A stretch of 64,000 nt of DNA from Caecitellus pseudoparvulus (lineage: Eukaryota > Bigyra: Bicosoecida). The notes under the pieces are model-generated. The model was not told the DNA's origin and did no database searches. It saw nothing but the letters and a program-made list of their open reading frames with translations. Below are positions 57,028 to 63,957 of this stretch, in pieces. Position numbers and translations under genes: made by a program. Positions within the stretch are counted from its first letter, which is position 1, and each line of letters begins with the position of its first letter. The stretch spans positions 496,001 to 560,000 of the forward strand of contig CBFFRQ010000066.1 in assembly GCA_965644315.1 (NCBI GenBank), read 5' to 3'.

Positions 57028-58227
57028 ATGACAGAGCGAGGACTTATAAAATATAAAGTAAATAATAAATACTACACATATAACGGTAAAGAATATAAAA
57101 TATACCACAAATATATTGATGGTTTTAATTTACCTAAAAAGTATGCACCTGATAACGATGACCAAATAAAAGATAAACTAATTGAATATTATAAAGTGTT
57201 TCAAGAAGAGAGCGAACAAATAAAAACAATAAGTTATAATAATTGCATTGACCCAAGAAAATTTAAAAATGAAGAAACTTTAATAAGATTTATTTTAAAA
57301 CTAACAAAAGCAAATATAACAGGACACGAACAGCCTGACGAGCTAGAAATGGAATATATAGATGGTTGCAATAAAGCAGGAATAATTTACACAGATAAAA
57401 CAAAAGAAGATAATAAAGCAAAAGTATATAATAAAGTTAAAGCATATGATTTTTCAAACTTTTATTTAAATCTTTGTGGAGATAAAAAAGCAAAGTCTCG
57501 CAAGATTCCAACCAAAAGAGGCAAGGCAATTAAATTAAAAGAATTACCAACTCCTTTAAAATTTGGTATGTATCAAGTTAAAATAACCTCTGATAATCCA
57601 CATATTAGAAAGTTCTTTAGTTTTTCACCAGAACATTATTATACACATAAGGACATTACAACGGCTTATTTATTGCAACGTTATAATTTAATTGATAAAA
57701 TAGAATTAATACAAGATGTTGAACATAACGCATATATATATAATGATTCTGATTTAATTCAATTGTCCGATATGTTTGCATTCTACCGAGATAAAATAAT
57801 TAAAATGAGGAAGCAATACCCAAAAAATGGAATTCTTAAAATGCTATCTTCTCAATTATATACGAGACTAATGAAGAAATACCCAATTAAATATATTCTT
57901 GATACAAGCGACGAAACAGAAAAATACGAATTATTAAGTTATGTAATGATAGATAATAAATTTTATCACCTTGCAAGAAAAACAAACAAACCGAAAATTA
58001 ATTCTATTCGTTCCCTTCCTTGGATTCCTTCATTTGGAAGAAATAAATTTTTTAGCAAAGTATTAAAAAATTATGTGAATACACCAGAGGAAATTTTACG
58101 CGTATATATTGATGGTGCTATTTTCAAAAGCAAACCAAATTTTAAATTACCTAATGAATTTCAACCAGACAAAAAATATAATAATCAAACCATACATTTT
58201 AAAGGTTCTCAAGTTATTACTCACTAA
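57028..58227 (+). CDS. Family-B DNA polymerase palm-domain protein, reduced
   Basis: A 399-residue protein that I read as a cut-down family-B polymerase of the organellar/viral type. Motif A is KAYDFSNFYLNL (Asp141). FGMYQVKI follows, and motif B is represented by KNGILKMLSSQLYTR (266-280). A GR-containing helix (PSFGRNKFFSKVL) leads to motif C RVYIDGAIF (Asp362), equivalent to the TDGF-type motif of that family in place of YxDTDS. No exonuclease motifs (DxE) precede it, and the part after motif C is only ~37 residues, so thumb and proofreading regions are missing. It may be an active mini-polymerase, a primase-like enzyme or a remnant. Its TAA overlaps the stop of the convergent integrase gene. 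Confidence 0.6.
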   Translation: MTERGLIKYKVNNKYYTYNGKEYKIYHKYIDGFNLPKKYAPDNDDQIKDKLIEYYKVFQEESEQIKTISYNNCIDPRKFKNEETLIRFILKLTKANITGHEQPDELEMEYIDGCNKAGIIYTDKTKEDNKAKVYNKVKAYDFSNFYLNLCGDKKAKSRKIPTKRGKAIKLKELPTPLKFGMYQVKITSDNPHIRKFFSFSPEHYYTHKDITTAYLLQRYNLIDKIELIQDVEHNAYIYNDSDLIQLSDMFAFYRDKIIKMRKQYPKNGILKMLSSQLYTRLMKKYPIKYILDTSDETEKYELLSYVMIDNKFYHLARKTNKPKINSIRSLPWIPSFGRNKFFSKVLKNYVNTPEEILRVYIDGAIFKSKPNFKLPNEFQPDKKYNNQTIHFKGSQVITH

Positions 58228-59240
58228 TTTTTACTCTCAAATTCTTTTATTAAATCACGAGCTGTTTTTATTAATTCAACTCTTGGTTCATATGTGGCTT
58301 CACTTTTAGGATAACCCCTCCACCATACTAAATAATTTATACGCCCTTTTATTTTCTTCTTTCCTATTATTTCTCTTATTTCAAATGTTTCATCTTTTTC
58401 TTTACTCCTTTTTAATTGGTTTTCTGTGAAGCTTACATTATCAATACCATTTAAAATATATCTATATTGTTTTTGAAAAGGTAAAACACTTTTAATTTTT
58501 CTTGCTGTTATACTATACCGCCTGTCGCCTTCTCTAAATTTTTCGGTTGTTTGCTTCTTCCCTAAGGCATCTAATGGCTTATCCAAAGCATAATAAACAA
58601 TATCGCCAACCTTAAATTTAGGTTCATTATCAATATTACTTTCAACATAATGAAGCCCTCTCGGTTTTTGGTAACGATATTGATTTAATTTATTTCTAAT
58701 AATATTTAGCATCTTCTCATTATCCCAATCAAAAAAGCTTTTACCACTTTTTATTTCTTGTTCATTCAAATAAGAAAAAATAAGCCTTCCCAAGGTTCTA
58801 TTTAAATTTTCAACTACACTATTTTGACTGTGTCGCCCTGCTTTTGTAACCCTTCTAATTATTTTATTATCTTTCAGAAACTTTGCAAAGCTTCCTTTAA
58901 ATTCTCCTCCTCCGTCCATTTGCATATTCCCCTTTGATAAATTAATATGCGGTCTCTTAATCATCTTCTTATAAGCTCGTAATATTTCATCTGGCTTTTT
59001 ACTTTTAATTGGTTCAAAATCAAATTCATTCGTTTCTAAATCCACACAAACGACTAAATAGCGGTTCTTGTTTTTTGTTGTTGGTAAAGCCAATAAATCA
59101 ATCATAAAATTATAATCTTCGTATGGCATATTATTGTTCTTAACTCTTGTTTTTATTTTGTCTGGCTTCGGTCGTTTAAATCCTTCTTCTGTTCCTCCTA
59201 TAGCTTCCACAATGTCATTTATACTCTTTGGCTTACTCAT
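58224..59240 (-). CDS. DDE (rve) integrase with chromodomain
   Basis: Retroviral-type integrase of 338 residues, which inserts the element into host DNA. Catalytic residues are Asp48 (FMIDLL), Asp109 (MQMDGGGEF) and Glu144 (NSVVENLNRTL), the D,D-35-E arrangement. An HHCC zinc domain is not visible in the short N-terminus. A beta-rich linker follows (KFKVGDIVYY, YRYILNGIDNVSF), then a C-terminal chromodomain (FEIREIIGKK, INYLVWWRGYP, ATYEPRVEL) with the aromatic cage residues expected for methyl-lysine reading. Polinton and mavirus integrases have the same layout. The start is the ATG at 59240; the frame continues to 59252 without another ATG. A chromodomain could steer insertion to marked chromatin (inference). 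Confidence 0.9.
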   Translation of the reverse strand: MSKPKSINDIVEAIGGTEEGFKRPKPDKIKTRVKNNNMPYEDYNFMIDLLALPTTKNKNRYLVVCVDLETNEFDFEPIKSKKPDEILRAYKKMIKRPHINLSKGNMQMDGGGEFKGSFAKFLKDNKIIRRVTKAGRHSQNSVVENLNRTLGRLIFSYLNEQEIKSGKSFFDWDNEKMLNIIRNKLNQYRYQKPRGLHYVESNIDNEPKFKVGDIVYYALDKPLDALGKKQTTEKFREGDRRYSITARKIKSVLPFQKQYRYILNGIDNVSFTENQLKRSKEKDETFEIREIIGKKKIKGRINYLVWWRGYPKSEATYEPRVELIKTARDLIKEFESKN

Positions 59241-59263
59241 ATAAAATAACAAAAGAAAAAAGA

Positions 59264-59272
59264 TATAAAGAT
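59264..59272 (+). promoter_or_regulatory. Degenerate replication-class promoter motif, zinc-finger gene
   Basis: TATAAAGAT followed by AAATTCATTATTAATAATTA. It ends 22 nt before the ATG at 59295, so it shares core and spacing with the CACTTAAAGAT motif, though with fewer matching bases. Confidence 0.4.
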
Positions 59273-59294
59273 AAATTCATTATTAATAATTATA

Positions 59295-59528
59295 ATGTGT
59301 GAAAAAGATAAAAGAAACACCACAAAAATATATTATTCTGATACCGATACATATTGTAAAATATGCGGTGTCAAATATAGGTATAGCTCACATAGTAACC
59401 ATATACAAAGTAAAAAACATAACCATTATAAAACGCTAACTTTTGGCGTAATCAATTTATATAAAGGACGGCTTGACGATTTAAGAAAACTTATAGATAA
59501 ATATGAGGAACTTGAAACCGAAGAATAA
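59295..59528 (+). CDS. Small C2H2 zinc-finger protein
   Basis: A 77-residue protein with one C2H2 finger of the wide U1/matrin-like type: CKICGVKYRYSSHSNHIQSKKH, with Cys-x2-Cys, then His-x5-His. The rest is a basic, helical tail ending in acidic residues. It is divergently arranged with the integrase gene, so the two share a 55-bp intergenic promoter region. A role in binding element DNA or RNA is plausible but inferred. Confidence 0.75.
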   Translation: MCEKDKRNTTKIYYSDTDTYCKICGVKYRYSSHSNHIQSKKHNHYKTLTFGVINLYKGRLDDLRKLIDKYEELETEE

Positions 59529-59648
59529 TTTAGTATAGTTTATTTTATCCTTTAATTATTTTGTTTTTACAAAATAATTATAGAATAAGTAAAAATACTG
59601 ATTTAATTTATAATTGAATTTTGATTTAAATAAACTAATTATACAAAT

Positions 59649-60212
59649 TCAAAAGGTAGATTTTAATTTAAATTGTGTTTTTATAACAGAGTATAAAGTT
59701 TCATAGCTATCAAAAATATTTAATACATCCTCGGAACACGCACTAATTAATTCCATTCTTTTTCGTTCCATTTCTGCAATATTTGCACTGTTACGACCTT
59801 CGCAAATAGTTTTAAAAAGTGAATTTGAAGGAGTCAGAACCGCAATATTTGACTCTTCCACCCCTAAATATTTAGCTTCACTAATTGAGGAACAAATAAG
59901 AATAAGCTTAAAGTCTTTCATATCTTTTTTTACTTTATCCACATATTCCTTCGCCTTCATCAAATAATTAATATCTGCATTTGTATCGCCATCAACTGCA
60001 ACAGATTGACCCACATCAATTAAATAAATTCCGCTATCAGCCTTTAGCTTTTGTGCAAGTGTTGTTTTACCTGTCATACAACTCATAACGATAGCAGCAA
60101 AACGAATTTTAGACCATTTTTTTTTCTTTGCTCTTCCAAAACAAGAATACGCCGTTTTAGCACCAATAGATACTAGCCCAGCACCCAGCATTAAACCAGT
60201 TTCGACATTCAT
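59649..60212 (-). CDS. P-loop NTPase, possibly nucleotide-kinase-like
   Basis: A 187-residue protein with a hydrophobic N-terminal stretch (GLMLGAGLVSIGAKTAYSCF), a basic patch (RAKKKKWSK), and a Walker A loop MSCMTGKTT (residues 43-51) followed by LAQKL. Further strands (GIYLIDVG, FKLILICSS, NIAVLTP) fit a small alpha/beta P-loop fold of the kinase type. It lacks the features of FtsK/HerA packaging ATPases, so I do not call it the packaging motor. The start is set at the ATG at 60212 (MNVETG); a longer frame to 60287 exists but adds AT-rich non-conserved residues. The N-terminal segment may be a membrane anchor. Confidence 0.6.
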   Translation of the reverse strand: MNVETGLMLGAGLVSIGAKTAYSCFGRAKKKKWSKIRFAAIVMSCMTGKTTLAQKLKADSGIYLIDVGQSVAVDGDTNADINYLMKAKEYVDKVKKDMKDFKLILICSSISEAKYLGVEESNIAVLTPSNSLFKTICEGRNSANIAEMERKRMELISACSEDVLNIFDSYETLYSVIKTQFKLKSTF

Positions 60213-60426
60213 CAATATATTATAACAAGAGAAAAAAAATCTATATTCCTGTAATTTTAAATTTCCTATATATTGGCGAAAATTCATTTAACACAATTGA
60301 ACCCCATTTATAATTTCCTTATTCTTTGTCATTTGTTTTCGCTCATAACTCCGCCAAAATACACGGAACACCAAAATAATTAATTTAATTCTCCTTCTTA
60401 TATGTTCTTCTTTTCTCCTGAGCCAT

Positions 60427-60919
60427 TGACTCGGTGCGGTTTAAATGTTTGCGTTGCTCTGCACTCTGTGACGTGGCATATTTTGCGACCTCTAGCCCAC
60501 TGCGTGTGCATCCTGAGAGGCGACGGTCATTAAGTATATATACAAGCTCCCCACACACGCGAGAGCCGCGGTGGGTGGCACGGCGGAAGCCGAGACCGCA
60601 CAGCCATTATGTGCGTAATCTCACCGTCGTTGGCGACTCTGACAAAAAGTTAAATTTCGAGAGTTTAGGGTTCTCTCGCACGTGTTTCGGACACAAAGAG
60701 CCACCGAGAAAAAAATTCGGTGACTCGTCCGGAGCATCCTCACAACGGAGGGGCAACGCATCACAAAGAACCGCTGATGCAACTGCTGTGACGTCCCCTA
60801 AGATTCGCCACTAAACAAAAAACTGGTGGGTTAGCCCACGGTTTCAGCCCAAATAAAAACTTACCGAAAACGTAAGGGCTGTTTTTTGTTTGAGGTTTTT
60901 CAAATTCCGCACGAGTCAC
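60427..60919. ncRNA. Candidate structured RNA gene or nested miniature element
   Basis: The block is bounded by inverted repeats: TGACTCGGTGCGG (60427-60439) and, inverted, CAAATTCCGCACGAGTCA (60901-60918). Inside are a TATATATA box (60535-60542), hairpins CGAGAG/CTCTCG (60658-60678), CACCGA/TCGGTG (60702-60722), GTGGG-TTAG-CCCAC (60826-60839) and a two-tier hairpin CAGCC/GGCTG with CTTAC/GTAAG (60845-60881). An outer AAACAAAAAAC/GTTTTTTGTTT stem (60813-60823 with 60881-60891) encloses the last two hairpins as a three-way junction. A T6 run (60882-60887) would suit RNA polymerase III termination. Strand (plus) is suggested by TATA and T-run. A nested MITE-like insertion is the main alternative. 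Confidence 0.4.
60882..60887 (+). terminator. T6 run closing the structured block
   Basis: TTTTTT immediately after the CAGCC/GGCTG hairpin. This is the form of a polymerase III or intrinsic-like terminator; its use is not shown. Confidence 0.3.
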
Positions 60920-61088
60920 AAAAAATAAAATGAAGCCCACACCAAGCCCTACAATTTCCGCACATTTCCAAATTCCGCAGTGACTCGGAACACATATAAA
61001 AATTAAATTTGAACTTTTTTTACATACTTCAAAAATTATTTTAAGACAATAAAAAATTTTTTTTTGTCTTAGAAAATTTTTAATTACC

Positions 61089-61367
61089 TCACTTAGAAAA
61101 GAACCGCTTGTTATACGCCTTCATCGCATCCTTTAAATTTGTTTCATCACCCCATAAAATATAATATGATAAATAACCAGCTCTTTTTGGGTCATTAGTT
61201 TCTAAATCTTGTTTGTGTCTGGCTCTATAATTCTTTCTTTTCTCTTTATCCTTGTGGTCAATAAATGTGCTACCTCCCTTTTGTCCAAATGAAGTTTTTG
61301 AACCATCTTTAAATAAAGCTGTAAATCTTTTCTCCTTTCTTGCTGATGGTATTATATCTAGAATCAT
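61089..61367 (-). CDS. DUF5754-like viral protein
   Basis: A 92-residue protein with the pattern KRFTALFKDGSKTSFGQKGG, TFIDHKDKEKRKNYRARHK, and SYYILWGDETNLKDAMKAYNKRF. From memory this is the family named DUF5754, found widely in large DNA viruses and some algae; the function is unknown. The size matches. The compact basic, beta-start/helix-end layout would suit a small nucleic-acid-binding or virion protein (inference). It lies just downstream of the fibre-like gene on the same strand, with a 37-bp gap, and has the same kind of TATA box at its ATG. Confidence 0.75.
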   Translation of the reverse strand: MILDIIPSARKEKRFTALFKDGSKTSFGQKGGSTFIDHKDKEKRKNYRARHKQDLETNDPKRAGYLSYYILWGDETNLKDAMKAYNKRFFSK

Positions 61368-61380
61368 ATATACTTATACT
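61368..61380 (-). promoter_or_regulatory. ATG-proximal TATA box, DUF5754 gene
   Basis: Read on the minus strand, GTATAAGTATAT directly precedes the ATG at 61367. It resembles CTATAAATATAT before the fibre-like gene and differs from the CACTTAAAGAT class. Confidence 0.45.
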
Positions 61381-61404
61381 ACAAATTTTATTTTATATTT
61401 AAAT

Positions 61405-63945
61405 TTATACTACTACTCTAGATATTATAGCATTTCCATAAAATTCAAATGGTGTTCCACTACCACTTCTTGAACCTATATCCATTGTAAGTTGCTTAAT
61501 TCCTGTTGAGGTATATTCAACAATCCATTTTAGATTAATACTACCAGTAGCCGTAGATGAATTGCTCATACCAGTCCTTGATAAATCAATTCCTCTTGCT
61601 CCACCAGGTGCTGATAGATTACCAACAGACCCGGGAGCAGTTAGAATTAGCGTAAAATGTCTATCAGTTAATGTCGGTTCGTTTTGTTTTATATTAATAG
61701 TATAATCAATCATATAATGTCCTGTCTTTGTTAAATTAAAAGCACCAACATTATATGAAGAATATATAGGTAAATTAGTACAACTCATACTTAAACTCGT
61801 AACCGTAGCAGAGTAAGATCGAGCAATATTATCAACATAATTTTTTGTTGCTGCGTCTGAGCCTACTACTGGTTCTGCTAATTCTTCTATTTTTTGGTTT
61901 CCCATTCTTAATTCAAAATTGCTTTCTATAAATGAATTTGCGATTCTAAAAGCCAAATCATTTGTAAAACCATTATAAGTATAAAAACGGTGTCCAGCAG
62001 CTCCTGAATTAACTAAATTATCATATCTAATATAATTTGACTCCATATATATGCTTGAAACGTTTTTATTGTTATCACTAGGGCGTATTAATATTAGTTT
62101 TTTTGCTTCTGCTTCATTAATATTTTGAATGTTATTATCATTCATATTTATATCAGTATTGAAAGAACCAGCACTAGCAACAGCATTATCAACATAATTT
62201 TTTGTTGCGGCGTCTGTATTTGCTGTAGGTTCTGCCAGTTGTTCTATTTTATTATACCCCATATTTAATTTATAATTAGTATCAATATGATTTCTTGTGA
62301 TTTGAAGAGCCATAACATCGTTTGTTCCGTCTTTCACATAGAATCTGTGACCTCCAAATGAGCTATTTATTAAACTATCATAACTTACATAATTTCCAAC
62401 CATTCTAATACTTGCCACGCTTTTATTACCATCATCAGGTTTGATTAATGTTAATCTTTTTGCTTGTGCTTCATCAATATCTAAAATGTCATTATCATTT
62501 AAATCTAATTGTGTGTATGAAGTTGTGAGAGATTCAGAAAATCCAAAAATGTCTTGGTCTCCTGAAGTTTCGGTAAGTGTTGTTATTTTGAATGTTTTTG
62601 CAGGTGCTGATGAGTATAATTCTAAAGCTGTCCCAGACCCTGCATTATTAGTTCTAAATTCCCAAGGTCTTCCAGTTTCAAAACGTAATAAGCTTTGCAT
62701 TCCTGCTGATGTATTCTCAAGTATCATTTTATTTGTGAAAGTTTTTTCACCCCCTACATTTTGATTTGTTGTTAAATTTACATAATCAGTTGGTATATTA
62801 TCATCTACATATTTTTTTGTTGCTGCTTCATCGTCATCTACAGGCTCAGCAAGACCATAAAGAATATTATTTGACATATTAAAAGGTAGTAATGATTGAA
62901 CGCTATTATAATTTATATTAAATGTATTTATTACAGTTCCAGAATTATTATTAAAAAATGAATGTCTATTATTTCCACTACCATTAACATAACGCATTAT
63001 ATTTGTTGTTGGTTCTGACTCAAGATAGTTTGCTTCACTGCCGTCAGTCCTAATTAATATCATTTTATTAGTTTGTATATCTTGTTCAGTAATCAGGGTA
63101 TTTGTGAAAGTTTTTTCACCCCCTACAGTTTGATTTGTTGTTAAATTTACATAATCAGTTGGTGCATTATCATCTACATATTGTTTCGTTGCTGCGTCTC
63201 CAGAAAGTATAGGAGCGCCGACGGAAACCAATCTATTATTATTCATTGAAAGCCTTGTTAAACAATCAATTTGATTCGAGTGTGCGTTAATTCGTAGCAT
63301 TAATGTTTCTGTTCCTCCCTGCATAGTATAAAATGTGTGGCTTCCTGATGATGATTCATTTAAAAATACCAAATCGCCGTTTTCATCTGAATATATTGCT
63401 CTGTCTGTGTCTTGTGTATCTGGATTAATGAACCTTGATTTATGTAAATGTGTATCAGTATTAAATGTTTTAACCCCTGAAATATCTTGATTACCTGATA
63501 ATTTAACCGTATTATTATCAAATTGTTGTTTTGTAATTGGTTCATTTTGGCTGTTTGCATCTCTCACCCTTACTGTGCCTAAATCATACGGTTGTTCTAA
63601 TGTTGTTAATGGTTCGGTTGTTGCATTATTATAAACAATACCTACATCTTGACCGCTTTTAAATATTAAACCTTTGTATCTTGTATTTCCTGCTATATTT
63701 TCTTTTGCAGTAAAACCAGTATCAGCATTAACAGCAGGTGTAGCATTATTAAATTCAACAATTGCATCTTTTACTTTAAATGTTTCAATTTCATTAATGA
63801 TTTCTTCTCCATCCACTTCTAAATTATTTTCAATTGTAACATTTTTAAAAGTAATATTATCTCGTTCTTCCAGTTCTTGAATTACATTTTCCACTAAGCC
63901 TGACCCATTCAAATTTAATGAATAAGATATTCTTGAATCGTCCAT
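61405..63945 (-). CDS. Fibre-like structural protein with ATKxYVD repeats
   Basis: An 846-residue protein built from repeats. At least four copies of (D)AATKxYVD(N/D) occur, two followed by YVNLTTNQxVGGEKTFTN. Further SGNQDISGVKTFN, LILIRPSDNNKNVSS and HRFYTYNG-type units recur at about 100-150-residue spacing. This is the phage tail-fibre/needle repeat style also seen in virion proteins of large eukaryotic DNA viruses. The C-terminal ~130 residues form a beta-sandwich-like domain (FNLTKTGHYMIDYTINI, FTLILTAPGSVG, IKQLTMDIGS) resembling C1q/TNF-like heads. It probably trimerises as a virion spike or host-attachment fibre (inference). The ATG at 63945 follows a TATA box directly. Confidence 0.75.
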   Translation of the reverse strand: MDDSRISYSLNLNGSGLVENVIQELEERDNITFKNVTIENNLEVDGEEIINEIETFKVKDAIVEFNNATPAVNADTGFTAKENIAGNTRYKGLIFKSGQDVGIVYNNATTEPLTTLEQPYDLGTVRVRDANSQNEPITKQQFDNNTVKLSGNQDISGVKTFNTDTHLHKSRFINPDTQDTDRAIYSDENGDLVFLNESSSGSHTFYTMQGGTETLMLRINAHSNQIDCLTRLSMNNNRLVSVGAPILSGDAATKQYVDDNAPTDYVNLTTNQTVGGEKTFTNTLITEQDIQTNKMILIRTDGSEANYLESEPTTNIMRYVNGSGNNRHSFFNNNSGTVINTFNINYNSVQSLLPFNMSNNILYGLAEPVDDDEAATKKYVDDNIPTDYVNLTTNQNVGGEKTFTNKMILENTSAGMQSLLRFETGRPWEFRTNNAGSGTALELYSSAPAKTFKITTLTETSGDQDIFGFSESLTTSYTQLDLNDNDILDIDEAQAKRLTLIKPDDGNKSVASIRMVGNYVSYDSLINSSFGGHRFYVKDGTNDVMALQITRNHIDTNYKLNMGYNKIEQLAEPTANTDAATKNYVDNAVASAGSFNTDINMNDNNIQNINEAEAKKLILIRPSDNNKNVSSIYMESNYIRYDNLVNSGAAGHRFYTYNGFTNDLAFRIANSFIESNFELRMGNQKIEELAEPVVGSDAATKNYVDNIARSYSATVTSLSMSCTNLPIYSSYNVGAFNLTKTGHYMIDYTINIKQNEPTLTDRHFTLILTAPGSVGNLSAPGGARGIDLSRTGMSNSSTATGSINLKWIVEYTSTGIKQLTMDIGSRSGSGTPFEFYGNAIISRVVV

Positions 63946-63957
63946 ATATATTTATAG
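63946..63957 (-). promoter_or_regulatory. ATG-proximal TATA box, fibre-like gene
   Basis: Minus-strand CTATAAATATAT abuts the ATG at 63945. It shares the TATAAnTATAT core and zero spacing with the DUF5754 gene, suggesting a separate (late or structural) promoter class. Confidence 0.45.

Larger units (their letters stand above)
60213..61088. other. 876-bp non-coding interval with GC-rich structured core
   Basis: Longest gene-free stretch of the element. AT-rich flanks enclose a GC-richer core (60427-60919, described separately). After it come CAATTTCCGCAC (60952-60963) and CAAATTCCGCAG (60969-60980), close to the motif repeated in host promoters and introns. The 126-codon frame across the core has no ATG start and no protein-like pattern. 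Confidence 0.5.

Noticed and set aside
59649-60212. Reading the P-loop protein as the FtsK/HerA packaging ATPase
   Set aside because: Only the Walker A loop is shared. The protein is too short, and the typical Walker B and Arg-finger pattern is not visible.
60434-60814. A 126-codon plus-strand frame across the GC-rich block of the element
   Set aside because: It begins with GTG, has no ATG near the start, shows no protein-like pattern, and runs through several hairpins. It is better explained as non-coding.
60782-60840. CTGATGC...GAAA resembling a hammerhead ribozyme core
   Set aside because: The core reads CTGATGC and not CTGATGA, and the three helices required around it do not form.
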